The position numbers and the translations under genes are program-made. The notes under the pieces are model-generated. The model was not told the DNA's origin. It ran no database searches and saw only the letters and a list, made by a program, of their open reading frames with translations. Shown here in pieces: positions 34,887 through 43,395 of a DNA stretch of 64,000 bases (positions are counted from its first letter, which is position 1; each line of letters starts with the position of its first letter). The DNA comes from Sphingomonadaceae bacterium (GTDB lineage: Bacteria; Pseudomonadota; Alphaproteobacteria; Sphingomonadales; Sphingomonadaceae), in contig RFPL01000001.1 of assembly GCA_009926135.1 (NCBI GenBank), positions 372,001 to 436,000 of the forward strand, given 5' to 3'.

Positions 34887-35180
34887 ATGATCAACGAAGT
34901 GCTGATCCCGATCCTGGAATTGTTCGCCAACCTGATCATCACCGTGGTGATCGTGCAGTTTGTCCTGGGGCTGCTGATCAGCTTCAACGTGGTGAGCTTT
35001 CACAACCAGCTCGTCTCGGCGCTGTGGACTGCGCTTAATGCGATCCTTGATCCGATCCTTGCCCCGATCAAGCGCCGCTTGCCAAATACCGGCGGGATCG
35101 ATTTTTCGCCGATCGTCCTGATCCTCCTGATCAACGTTGCGCTGATCATCCTTGGCTATGTTGGACGGCAGGTCGGATGA
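34887..35180 (+). CDS. YggT-family membrane protein
   Basis: 97 aa with two hydrophobic segments ([20 protein letters not shown] and [18 protein letters not shown]) separated by the family loop NPILDP-like stretch ([19 protein letters not shown] then GGIDFSPI). YggT proteins have been linked to division-septum and osmotic functions but remain poorly defined. Overlaps folD by ATGA. Confidence 0.9.
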   Translation: MINEVLIPILELFANLIITVVIVQFVLGLLISFNVVSFHNQLVSALWTALNAILDPILAPIKRRLPNTGGIDFSPIVLILLINVALIILGYVGRQVG

Positions 35181-36073
35181 GCCAGGCCGCAGTCATTGAT
35201 GGCAAGGCCTTTGCTGCCGGTCTGCGCGGCCGCGTCGCGGTTGCCGCCGCCGCTTTCGAAGCAAAAGCCGGGCGCAAGGCGGGCCTTGCCGTGGTGCTGG
35301 TGGGCGAGGACCCGGCCAGTCAGGTCTATGTCCGCAACAAGGGCAAGCAGACGATCGAGGCCGGCATGGCCAGTTTCGAACACAAGCTGCCGGCCGACAC
35401 GGCCCAGGCCGACCTGATTGCGCTGGTCGAGCGGCTCAATGCCGATCCTGCGGTCGACGGTATCCTGGTCCAGCTGCCGCTGCCGGGGCACCTCGATGAA
35501 CAGGCGGTGGTCGAACGGATCAGCCCGAACAAGGATGTCGACGGCCTCACGCCGACCAGCACCGGCCGCCTGGCGCTCGGCCTGCCGGGGCTCGTCCCGT
35601 GTACGCCGCTGGGCTGCCTGATGCTGCTCAAGGATCGGCTGGGTGATCTTTCTGGCCTTGATGCCGTGGTGATCGGGCGATCGATCCTGGTCGGCAAGCC
35701 GATGGCGCAGTTGCTGCTGGCCGAGAGCTGCACGGTTACCATTGCCCACAGCCGCACGAAGAATCTTCCCGATGTGGTCCGCCGTGCCGACATCGTTGTT
35801 GCAGCCGTGGGGCGGCCAGAAATGGTCAAGGCGGACTGGCTGAAGCCCGGTGCGACCGTGATCGACGTCGGGATCAACCGCGTGCCCGCAGCGGAAGCGG
35901 GCAAGACTCGCCTGATCGGGGATGTGGACTATGCCGGCGCCAGCGCCGTTGCCGGGGCGATCACCCCGGTGCCGGGCGGGGTCGGGCCGATGACGATTGC
36001 AGTCCTGCTGCGCAACACCCTGGTTGCCGCGCACCGCAATGCAGGGGTGGCGCTGGAGGGCGATGCGCTTTAG
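35177..36073 (+). CDS. folD: Bifunctional methylenetetrahydrofolate dehydrogenase/cyclohydrolase
   Basis: 298 aa. Converts 5,10-methylene-THF to 10-formyl-THF in two steps. Catalytic Lys and Tyr are in [17 protein letters not shown]. The signature [20 protein letters not shown] and then DVDGLTP follow, plus the NADP loop [17 protein letters not shown] and C-terminal [18 protein letters not shown]. Typical length. Confidence 0.97.
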   Translation: MSQAAVIDGKAFAAGLRGRVAVAAAAFEAKAGRKAGLAVVLVGEDPASQVYVRNKGKQTIEAGMASFEHKLPADTAQADLIALVERLNADPAVDGILVQLPLPGHLDEQAVVERISPNKDVDGLTPTSTGRLALGLPGLVPCTPLGCLMLLKDRLGDLSGLDAVVIGRSILVGKPMAQLLLAESCTVTIAHSRTKNLPDVVRRADIVVAAVGRPEMVKADWLKPGATVIDVGINRVPAAEAGKTRLIGDVDYAGASAVAGAITPVPGGVGPMTIAVLLRNTLVAAHRNAGVALEGDAL

Positions 36074-36083
36074 GCTGCGGGCT

Positions 36084-36752
36084 ATGAAGCGCTTTTCCGT
36101 CGCCGCCGTTTCGTTTGCGCTCGCCGCCTGTGTCGGCGCTGGCGGGCCGCGCGGACAACTCAAGCCCGTCGCCAATCCCAGCGCGGTGGTCGCCGCAGAG
36201 CTCGCCTTTGCCCGCCTGGCGCAGGACAAGGGCCAGTGGGCGGCCTTCCGCGCGACTGCGGCGGACGGAGCAGAGATGTTCGTGCCCCACCGCGTCAAGG
36301 CGGCTGACTGGCTCAAGGGCCGGGCCGAACCTGCCATTGCGGTCAAGTGGCAGCCCCATGCCGTCTGGTCGAGCTGCGACGGGTCATATGCTGTCACGCG
36401 CGGCAACTGGGAAAGCCCGAATGCCAGCGGCACTTTCGCAACGATCTGGCAACGCCAGAAGAACGGCGAGCACAAGTGGGTCGGCGACATGAGCCTCACC
36501 TCGGAAGGGCCGATGCCGCCGCCCGAGATGATCGCGGCACGCGTGGCCGACTGCAAGACGCGCCCCGTGGCACCGATCGCCGAACAACCACTGAACAATG
36601 GTGACTATGTGCCGGGTGCCTCGGCCGACGGAACGTTGCGCTGGTCCACCTCGGTCGCGCCCGATGGCGCGCGCTCAGTCACCGTCTCGCTTTGGAATGG
36701 CACCGCCTTTGAACCTGTGCTGCGCCAGTTGACCCAGGCGGCGCAGCGTTAA
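36084..36752 (+). CDS. Putative lipoprotein, SnoaL-like fold
   Basis: 222 aa from ATG 36084; the track start lies inside folD. The signal peptide KRFSVAAVSFALAACVGAG has a lipobox at LAAC. The body (ELAFARLAQDKGQWAAFRAT, FVPHRVKAADWLKG, GTFATIWQRQKNGEHKWVGD) looks like the SnoaL/NTF2-type DUF4440 fold, which is a tentative call. No catalytic residues recognised. Lies 10 bp after folD and 3 bp before marC. Confidence 0.72.
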   Translation: MKRFSVAAVSFALAACVGAGGPRGQLKPVANPSAVVAAELAFARLAQDKGQWAAFRATAADGAEMFVPHRVKAADWLKGRAEPAIAVKWQPHAVWSSCDGSYAVTRGNWESPNASGTFATIWQRQKNGEHKWVGDMSLTSEGPMPPPEMIAARVADCKTRPVAPIAEQPLNNGDYVPGASADGTLRWSTSVAPDGARSVTVSLWNGTAFEPVLRQLTQAAQR

Positions 36753-36755
36753 CGC

Positions 36756-37376
36756 ATGCTCGAGTTGTTTTTCTCCGCGTTCATCGCCCTGTTCGTGGTG
36801 ATCGATCCACCAGGCTGCGCGCCGATTTATGCCGGCCTGACCAGCGGGGCCAGCCATGCCCAGGCCCGGACCATGGCGCTGCGGGCCACTTTCATCGCCA
36901 CGATCATTCTGCTGGTCTTCGCCGTGTTCGGCGAGGACTTGCTCGGCGCGCTGCATATCGAGCTTGATTCCTTCCGGATCGCGGGCGGGATCATGCTGTT
37001 CCTGATCGCGCTCGACATGGTCTTCGAAAAACGCACCCAGCGACGCGAAGAACGGGCGGAAAAGGTCAAGCTGACGCCCGAGATCGAGGACGTGTCAGTC
37101 TTCCCGATGGCCATGCCGATGATTGCCGGACCGGGTTCGATTGCCACGATCATGCTGCTGACCGCCCGGGCCAGGGGCGGCGAAGAGACGCTGGTCGTGC
37201 TGGGCGCGTTGGGGGCGGTGATGGTGCTGACCCTGCTGGCGCTGGTCGCTGCCGGTCCATTGATGAAGCTACTCGGCGCGCGGGTCGAGGCGGTCATTAC
37301 CCGCCTGCTCGGCGTGCTGCTGGCGGCGCTGGCCGCGCAGTACGTGATCGATGGGCTGAAGGCGACGCTTGCCTGA
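36756..37376 (+). CDS. MarC/UPF0056-family membrane protein
   Basis: 206 aa with six hydrophobic segments. MarC pattern at FFSAFIALFVVIDPPGCAPI and MAMPMIAGPGSIATIMLLTA. Despite the name, MarC proteins are not shown to give drug resistance; role unknown. Converges on the Lon-N-domain gene with a 6 bp gap. Confidence 0.9.
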   Translation: MLELFFSAFIALFVVIDPPGCAPIYAGLTSGASHAQARTMALRATFIATIILLVFAVFGEDLLGALHIELDSFRIAGGIMLFLIALDMVFEKRTQRREERAEKVKLTPEIEDVSVFPMAMPMIAGPGSIATIMLLTARARGGEETLVVLGALGAVMVLTLLALVAAGPLMKLLGARVEAVITRLLGVLLAALAAQYVIDGLKATLA

Positions 37377-37382
37377 GCCAGC

Positions 37383-38000
37383 CTATTGCAGGGTAACGCG
37401 GCCCTCGTCGCTATCGCGGCGGCCGAAGAACTGCATCAGCTGGACCAGCAGTTCGCAGCGCGCAGCCAGGTCCGGGGCTTCGAGCAGGGCCTGCTTGGCA
37501 GCCGCATCGAAGGGCGCGATCTGGCTGACCCCGTCGATCAGCGACATATCGTCAAGCGTGGTCACGGCTTCCCAATCGACGCGGTAACCCTGAGCCTCGG
37601 CAAAGCGCCGTGCCTCGCGCTCAAACCCTGCACGTTCGACCGGAGACAGTGCCTGATGCTCCATCTCGGGCAGCAGCTCGGCTTCGATCTGGCGGAAGGG
37701 GGTGACGACGTCCAGCTCGCGCAGCAGCCGGAAACGCGATTCGCCCTCTAGCAGCAGATTGAAGCAGCCGTCGTCCAGCGCCTCGACATCGGCAATCTTG
37801 CCGATGCAGCCAACGGTGAACAATGGCGCACCCTCTTCGGCGCGCTGCGGCTGGATCATCCCGATCCGCCGATCCCGCGCCAAGGCATCGGTCACCATTG
37901 CGCGATAGCGCGGCTCGAAGATGTGCAGCGGCAATTGCAGCCCGGGGTAGAGCAGGGCGCCGGTCAGCGGGAAGATCGAGAGCCGCACGGGTTTGCTCAA
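37383..38000 (-). CDS. Stand-alone Lon substrate-binding-domain protein
   Basis: 205 aa from TTG 38000, which overlaps the thioredoxin-gene stop as TTGA; the track start lies inside that gene. The N-terminal Lon domain fold is clear: VRLSIFPLTGALLYPGLQLP, LHIFEPRYRAMVTDALARDR and IGKIADVEALDDGCFNLLLE. No ATPase or protease domain follows. Such proteins may bind unfolded substrates; it is paired with a thioredoxin-TPR gene, which points to protein quality control (inference). Confidence 0.88.
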   Translation of the reverse strand: MSKPVRLSIFPLTGALLYPGLQLPLHIFEPRYRAMVTDALARDRRIGMIQPQRAEEGAPLFTVGCIGKIADVEALDDGCFNLLLEGESRFRLLRELDVVTPFRQIEAELLPEMEHQALSPVERAGFEREARRFAEAQGYRVDWEAVTTLDDMSLIDGVSQIAPFDAAAKQALLEAPDLAARCELLVQLMQFFGRRDSDEGRVTLQ

Positions 38001-38893
38001 CCGAACAGGACCAAAGAGAGCTTGCGCCGGGTGGCGGCAACCCAGGGGTCTTCCAGGCCGACTGCCTCGAAGATCTGCAGCAGCTTGGCCTTGGCAGCCC
38101 CTTGGTTCCATTCGCGGTCGGCAGTGATCATGGCCAGCAAAGTCTCTGCCGCGGCATCGCGTTCCCCGGCGGCAAAGGCGGCGGTGGCAAAGGCCAGCTG
38201 GCCTTCGGGATTGTCCGGCGTCGCGCCTGCGCGCAGCGCGGCAAGCTCGTCATCGGCGGGGCGGTCCTTGGCCAGGTCCAGCGCAGCGCGCGCGCGCGCG
38301 ACGTCCGCGTCCTTGGTCAGCGCCTCGGGGAGTTCGGCCAGGATGGCTTCGGCCTCGGCAATGTGGCCCGCCGCCACCAACGCGCGCAGTAGCCCACCCT
38401 GGGCCGCGCTATTATCTGGGGCCAATTCGGCGATCTGCATGAAGATGCTGGCCGCACGTTCGGCATCACCGCCAGCCAGCGCATCCTCGCCCATTGCGAT
38501 CAGCGGGCCGACATCCTGCGCCGGCTCGGCTCCGCCTGGCTGGACCGGCAGCTTGGCGAGCAGCTGGTCCAGGACTCCCTTCAGCTGCGATTCGCTGCGG
38601 GCATTGGTCAGGTCAGCCACCGGCTGGCCCTGGAACATCGCATAGACCGTGGGGATCGAGCGGACCTGGAACTGTGCGGCGATGAACTGTTCCTCGTCCA
38701 CATTGACCTTGGCCAGGATCACGCCCTTGTCGGCATATTCGGCCGCAACCTTTTCCAGCACCGGGGTCAGCGCCTTGCACGGCCCGCACCATTCGGCCCA
38801 GAAATCGAGAATCACGACATTGGTCATCGAAGGCTCGACCACGTCCTTGCGGAACCGGTCGACGGCCTTCTGTTCGTCGAGGCTTAGGCCCAT
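37997..38893 (-). CDS. CnoX/YbbN-type thioredoxin with TPR domain
   Basis: 298 aa from ATG 38893. Residues 10-120 form a thioredoxin domain with an intact active site (LDFWAEWCGPCKALTPVLEK) and cis-proline (VRSIPTVYAMFQG). The C-terminal half is TPR-like and Ala-rich (ALAGGDAERAASIFMQIAEL, AEAILAELPEALTKDADVAR). CnoX proteins act as chaperedoxins with GroEL; the CGPC here suggests true redox activity as in the Caulobacter version. Overlaps the Lon-N gene. Confidence 0.9.
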   Translation of the reverse strand: MGLSLDEQKAVDRFRKDVVEPSMTNVVILDFWAEWCGPCKALTPVLEKVAAEYADKGVILAKVNVDEEQFIAAQFQVRSIPTVYAMFQGQPVADLTNARSESQLKGVLDQLLAKLPVQPGGAEPAQDVGPLIAMGEDALAGGDAERAASIFMQIAELAPDNSAAQGGLLRALVAAGHIAEAEAILAELPEALTKDADVARARAALDLAKDRPADDELAALRAGATPDNPEGQLAFATAAFAAGERDAAAETLLAMITADREWNQGAAKAKLLQIFEAVGLEDPWVAATRRKLSLVLFG

Positions 38894-39085
38894 GCTTGCC
38901 AAGGGAGAACTCCAGATGGATTTGCGCTTAACCCCCAATGTGGGCTTTCGGCGGCATTTGTGAAGTCACAAAGCGCTGCTTGCACTTTCTGCGCATTTTC
39001 CCCTTGGCAAGCCGTAGGGGCGATGCTAACCGCGCGCCTCTCCCCGGCCCCTGCCACACTGGCAAGCGGGCTTTGGACGTTCAGA

Positions 39086-39160
39086 GCGGGCGTAGCTCAG
39101 GGGTAGAGCACAACCTTGCCAAGGTTGGGGTCGAGGGTTCGAATCCCTTCGCCCGCTCCA
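39086..39160 (+). tRNA. tRNA-Gly (GCC)
   Basis: 75 nt cloverleaf. The acceptor arm GCGGGCG pairs with CGCCCGC, the D arm is AGCTCAGGGGTAGAGCA, the anticodon stem-loop is CAACC-TTGCCAA-GGTTG (anticodon GCC), the T arm is GAGGGTTCGAATCCCTT, and CCA is encoded. Confidence 0.97.
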
Positions 39161-39246
39161 GAACACCATTGGGTCTACCGGACGGCTTAGCCAACTCCAT
39201 ACAGGAGCGCTGGCCTTTCCTGCCTCCGGCTTGCTAGGCTTGCAGC

Positions 39247-39804
39247 ATGACCGGTCTGTTCTTCGCCCTGCTGGCAACACTGCTCCTCGGCGTTGGTGCG
39301 CGCGATCAGGTGCTGGTGGCACAGTTGTCCGAGCGCCAGGGCGCGCGACCGGGCGTGCTGCTGGTGGCCATCGCCAGCGGCAGCCTGGCGGCTGGCCTGG
39401 CGGCCTGGAGCGGGGCGCAGGTTTCCGGGATGATGGCGGCACCGGCGCGGCTGTTTCTCGTGGCCCTGGCGATGGGACTGGCGGGGCTGGAACTTTTGGC
39501 GCCGCGGCCTCGTGCAGCAGCGGCCGAGCCGACCCATTCGCTGGGAGCTTTCGCGCTCGTTATATTTGCGGCGCAGTTGACCGATGCTGCGCGGTTTGCG
39601 GTGTTCGCGCTGGCTGCCCTGACTCGCGCGCCATTGACCAGCGGGATCGGCGCGGCAATCGGCGCCGCGTTGGTCGTCACTGCCGGGTGGATGGTCGCAA
39701 ACGTGCTGCAGGCACCTTGGCTACCCGCGCTGCGGCGCGGCCTTGGAGGCTTGCTACTGCTGGTGGCGCTAGGCATCGGGGCAAAGTCGGTCGGACTGGC
39801 CTGA
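39247..39804 (+). CDS. Small multi-pass membrane protein, possibly UPF0016/Gdt1-like
   Basis: 185 aa with about six hydrophobic segments. The first repeat GVGARDQVLVAQLSERQGAR and a second partial repeat (VIFAAQLTDAARFAVFALAA) resemble the two-fold E-x-G-D-x-(S/T) layout of Gdt1/UPF0016 cation transporters, but the acidic residues are only partly kept. A degenerate member is possible; otherwise hypothetical. Very high Ala/Leu content. Confidence 0.65.
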   Translation: MTGLFFALLATLLLGVGARDQVLVAQLSERQGARPGVLLVAIASGSLAAGLAAWSGAQVSGMMAAPARLFLVALAMGLAGLELLAPRPRAAAAEPTHSLGAFALVIFAAQLTDAARFAVFALAALTRAPLTSGIGAAIGAALVVTAGWMVANVLQAPWLPALRRGLGGLLLLVALGIGAKSVGLA

Positions 39805-39866
39805 GCGGGCGTCAGCAGATCAAATAATCGCTCGCCGCTCGATGTGTCGATGCTATGCGCTGGCGC

Positions 39867-40487
39867 ATGACTTCCCCGCGCATCTTTTCCAATGCCACCG
39901 ACCGGCAGATTGCCGATTGGCTGTTTGACCTTCTTGCCGCCGCGCTGGCGGCGAATGACGGCCTGGTTGCCATCACCGTGCCGGGCGGTTCCACACCTTT
40001 CCCAATCCTGGCCGAACTGGCCCAGCGTCCGCTTGACTGGCATCGGATCGCGGTTTGGCCGGGCGACGACCGGATCGTGCCGGAGAACCATCCTGCCAGC
40101 AATGTCGGCCGCATCCGCGCGCTGCTGGATCCGGCCGGGGCGCAAGTTGTGGCTTTGGCAGAAGGTGCGGTCCCCCCGCATTTCGTTGTCGCCTGGCTTG
40201 GCATGGGCGGGGACGGTCATATCGCCAGCCTGTTCCCGAACACCGATCCCAAGGCTGATGATCCGCAGGCTCTGCGGCGCCTGACCCCCGATCCGCTGCC
40301 GCCTGAAGCGCCGTTCGACCGGCTCAGCCTGACCATCCCGGCGCTGCTGAATGCCGATCAGGTGATCTTCGTAATTCGCGGTGCGGACAAGGTTGCACTG
40401 TTTGAAGCGGCCGCGCGCGGCGAGCATGACCTGCCGGTCGCCCGCCTGCTAAAGGCCGCGCATCAGCCGGTGACATGCTTCGCCTGA
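39867..40487 (+). CDS. pgl: 6-phosphogluconolactonase
   Basis: 206 aa (ATG 39867; ATG 39855 also possible). Hydrolyses 6-phosphogluconolactone in the pentose phosphate/Entner-Doudoroff pathway. Family markers: AITVPGGSTPFPILAELAQR, VWPGDDRIVPENHPASNVGR and WLGMGGDGHIASLFPNT. Slightly shorter than usual (230-250 aa). Overlaps the NUDIX gene by 13 bp. Confidence 0.9.
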   Translation: MTSPRIFSNATDRQIADWLFDLLAAALAANDGLVAITVPGGSTPFPILAELAQRPLDWHRIAVWPGDDRIVPENHPASNVGRIRALLDPAGAQVVALAEGAVPPHFVVAWLGMGGDGHIASLFPNTDPKADDPQALRRLTPDPLPPEAPFDRLSLTIPALLNADQVIFVIRGADKVALFEAAARGEHDLPVARLLKAAHQPVTCFA

Positions 40488-40960
40488 TTCCCAAGCCGCT
40501 GCACCGGGTGCTGCTGGTCCAGGCGCACCGGGTGCGGCTGGTCTGGTGGCGGGTCCGCAAGCCCTTGCTGCTGGGTTGCCGGGTGCTGGCCTTTGATGAG
40601 GCGGGCCGGATCCTGCTGGTCCGGCATTCCTATGGCAGCGGTCGCTGGTTGTTACCCGGGGGCGGGATTGGAAGGGGAGAGGCGCCGCTGATCGCGGCCT
40701 TGCGCGAACTGGCCGAGGAAACCGCCTGCGCACTGCAAGACCCGCGCGAGATTGCCGTGATCGAAGAGCCGCTGGCCGGCACGATCAACCGTGTCCACGT
40801 GATCACAGGGCTTGCCCGCGGCTTGCCGCATGGCGACGGGCGCGAGATCGTGGCGGCGGAATTCTTCGCGCTCGATGCCTTGCCGCCGGACCTCGCACAG
40901 CAGCTGGAGCGTCAGCTTGAAAGTTGGGTCAGAACAGCGAAAGCTGGCTCGCCGGCCTAA
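40475..40960 (+). CDS. NUDIX hydrolase
   Basis: 161 aa. The Nudix box is GGGIGRGEAPLIAALRELAE then ETAC, with the usual final Gly changed to Ala; the metal-binding REL-AEE core is intact. Basic N-terminus (RLIPKPLHRVLLVQAHRVRL) is atypical for a NUDIX domain and may be a membrane- or RNA-facing extension. Substrate unknown. Tail-to-tail overlap of 32 bp with dinB. Confidence 0.85.
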   Translation: MLRLIPKPLHRVLLVQAHRVRLVWWRVRKPLLLGCRVLAFDEAGRILLVRHSYGSGRWLLPGGGIGRGEAPLIAALRELAEETACALQDPREIAVIEEPLAGTINRVHVITGLARGLPHGDGREIVAAEFFALDALPPDLAQQLERQLESWVRTAKAGSPA

Positions 40961-42077
40961 TCGGCGCGGCAGTTTCAGGCTCGTCTTCGCTCAATTGCGA
41001 CAGCGTGAGGCCCATCAGCCGGACCGGCTGGGGTAGCGGCAAAAGCTCCTCCAGCAAGGCATGGCCGATCTCGGCAAATTCGTTCCGGTCGCGTACTGGC
41101 TGCGATAGCGAACGCGCGCGAGTCAGCCCGGTGAAATCCTTGAGCTTGAGCTTCAGCGTCACGGTGCGCCCCTCTGCCCTGCTGCGCTCGATCCGGTCCC
41201 AGGTCAGGGCGACGATCCGTTCTAGCTGTTCGCGCAGGGCGGCGCCGGACGAGATGTCTTGATCGAACGTGCGCTCGGCCCCGACCGACTTGCGCGCCCG
41301 GTCAGCGTTGACCCGCCGCAGGTCGATGCCGCGGGCGGCGCGGTACAGATAGTCAGCCTGGCTGCCGAAATGCTCGCGCAGGAAATGGATGTCCTTGGCC
41401 ACCAGGTCTGCACCGGTCTCGATTCCCAGCTGCTTCATCTTGTCCGCCCCGCGCGGCCCGATCCCATGGAAGCGTCGCACTGGCATGGCGGCAACAAAGG
41501 CGCCGCCTTCGTCGGGGCGGACCACGCAGATCCCATCAGGTTTGTTCTGGTCGCTCGCCAGCTTGGCGATGAACTTGTTGTAGGACACCCCGGCGCTGGC
41601 CGTCAGCCCGGTCTCGGCCTTGATCCGCGCGCGGATCAGTTCGGCAATGCGGGTCGCGGAGCCGATGCCCTTCACGTCGGCGGTGACATCGAGATAGGCT
41701 TCGTCCAGCGAGAGTGGCTCGACCAGCGGTGTAAAGCTGCGGAAGATGTCGCGGATCTGGTGCGAGATCGCGGTATAGACCGGAAAGCGCGGCCGCACGA
41801 AAATCAGGGCCGGACAGAGCCGCTTGGCCGTGACGGAGGGCATGGCCGAACGGCAGCCGAACTTGCGCGCCTCATAGGAACAGGTGGTCAGCACCCCGCG
41901 CGGCCCATCGCCGCCCACCGCCACCGGCTTGCCCTGCAGCGATGGATCGTCGCGCTGTTCGACGCTGGCATAGAAGGCGTCCATGTCGACATGGATGATC
42001 TTGCGCAGCCCCAATCCCGGGGCGTCATCGAATTCATCAAGATCGGCAGGATCAGCCATATTGTCAGACTTACCCAT
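40929..42077 (-). CDS. dinB: DNA polymerase IV
   Basis: 382 aa Y-family translesion polymerase. Catalytic acids in IIHVDMDAFYASVEQRDDP and PLSLDEAYLDVT; the steric gate/finger part TTCSYEARKFGCRSAMPSVT is present. The little-finger domain follows (residues 260-350). The C-terminus QLSLF resembles a beta-clamp-binding motif (QLxLF). ATG 42077 or 42059 (MADPADLDEFDD) could start it. Divergent from the Bcr/CflA gene by 48 bp. Confidence 0.95.
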   Translation of the reverse strand: MGKSDNMADPADLDEFDDAPGLGLRKIIHVDMDAFYASVEQRDDPSLQGKPVAVGGDGPRGVLTTCSYEARKFGCRSAMPSVTAKRLCPALIFVRPRFPVYTAISHQIRDIFRSFTPLVEPLSLDEAYLDVTADVKGIGSATRIAELIRARIKAETGLTASAGVSYNKFIAKLASDQNKPDGICVVRPDEGGAFVAAMPVRRFHGIGPRGADKMKQLGIETGADLVAKDIHFLREHFGSQADYLYRAARGIDLRRVNADRARKSVGAERTFDQDISSGAALREQLERIVALTWDRIERSRAEGRTVTLKLKLKDFTGLTRARSLSQPVRDRNEFAEIGHALLEELLPLPQPVRLMGLTLSQLSEDEPETAAPIRPASQLSLF

Positions 42078-42125
42078 GCGAATTCAGTCTGGCCAGCGTG
42101 GGCGGAACAGGCCAAGGGCAAGGCC

Positions 42126-43394
42126 ATGGCATCAGCGAGTCCTCCTGCCCCCGGCGCCCGACTGGGAGAGCGTGAATTTGTCGCGCTGATGGCAATGATC
42201 ATGGCGCTGCAGGCGTTGTGCATCGATTCCATGCTGCCGGCGCTGGGGATCATGGCCGAGGACCTGGGGGTGCGCGATCCGAACCAGCGCCAGCTGATCG
42301 TGGGGGTCTACCTGATCGCAGCCGGCGTGGGCGCGCTGTTCCCGGGAGCCCTGGCTGATCGCTATGGCCGCCGCCCGGTGCTGTTCGGCAGCCTGGCAGC
42401 TTATGTCGCGCTGTCAGTGGCCTGCGCGCTGGTGAGCGATTTCACCACCATGCTGGTGCTGCGCGCGCTTCAGGCGGTTTGCAGCGCGGGCCTCTCCGTG
42501 CTGCCCAATGCGATCATCCGTGACCGGTTCTCGGGCGACCGGATGGCGCGGGCCCAATCGACCGTGGCCGTGATCTTCATGATCGTGCCGATGGCCGCGC
42601 CCAGCTTTGGTCAGGCCGTGCTGGCAGTGGCGAGCTGGCGGTGGATCTTCGGCGGGATGGCGCTGCTCGGTGTGATGGTCTGGGTCTGGGCCTGGATCCG
42701 CCTGCCCGAAACCCTCAATCCCGATTATCGCCAGGCAATCGCGCCGCGGGCGATCCTCACCAACATGTGGACGGCAGCCAGCAATCGCGCCTCGATGGGC
42801 TATGTCATCGGTGCCTCGCTGCTGGTTTCTGGCCTGTTTGGCTATATCAACTCCGCCCAGCAGCTGGTGGCCGAGCATTTCGGTGCGGGCACGACCTTCC
42901 CGCTGATCTTTGCCTTGATGGCGGGCGGCATGGCGGTGGCAAATTTCTTCAACTCGCGGATCGTCGAGCGGTTCGGGGCGCGGCGCGTGTCGCACACCGC
43001 ACTGCTGGCGTTCATCGTGGTCAGCACGGTGCAGGTCTGGATGGCGCATCTGCCGCACCAGACGTTGTGGCAATTCGTGCCTGTAATGGGCCTCAACATG
43101 TGCCTGATGGGCTTTCTGGGCGCCAATTTCGGCTCGATCGCGCTGCAGCCCTTTGCCCGCATTGCCGGCGCGGCCAGTTCGTTCCAGATGTTCGTGCGGA
43201 TGGCAATGGCGGCAAGTCTTGGGGCTCTGATCGGCCAGGCCTATGATGGCACGGCACGGCCTCTGGCATGGTCGCTGCTGGCGGGCGGCATCGCGGCGCT
43301 GGTGCTGGTACTCTATAGTGAGCAGGGCCGCCTGTTCCGCCGCCTGACCCCGCCGGGCGTCGTGCGGCCGGTTCCGGCCCCGGATGTGCGATAG
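42126..43394 (+). CDS. Bcr/CflA-family MFS drug exporter
   Basis: 422 aa from ATG 42126, with AAGGGCAAGG upstream; the 711 aa track ORF begins as antisense of dinB. Twelve membrane spans. The DHA1 Bcr pattern is seen at ALCIDSMLPALGIMAEDLGV and the loop motif GALADRYGRRPVLFGSLAAY. Proton-coupled export of drugs or small metabolites is likely. Ends one base before the glpD start. Confidence 0.9.
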   Translation: MASASPPAPGARLGEREFVALMAMIMALQALCIDSMLPALGIMAEDLGVRDPNQRQLIVGVYLIAAGVGALFPGALADRYGRRPVLFGSLAAYVALSVACALVSDFTTMLVLRALQAVCSAGLSVLPNAIIRDRFSGDRMARAQSTVAVIFMIVPMAAPSFGQAVLAVASWRWIFGGMALLGVMVWVWAWIRLPETLNPDYRQAIAPRAILTNMWTAASNRASMGYVIGASLLVSGLFGYINSAQQLVAEHFGAGTTFPLIFALMAGGMAVANFFNSRIVERFGARRVSHTALLAFIVVSTVQVWMAHLPHQTLWQFVPVMGLNMCLMGFLGANFGSIALQPFARIAGAASSFQMFVRMAMAASLGALIGQAYDGTARPLAWSLLAGGIAALVLVLYSEQGRLFRRLTPPGVVRPVPAPDVR

Positions 43395-43395
43395 G

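Noticed and set aside
41259-42125. First part of the 711 aa plus-strand ORF ending in the Bcr/CflA exporter
   Set aside because: Antisense to dinB; the exporter starts at ATG 42126 with its own ribosome site.
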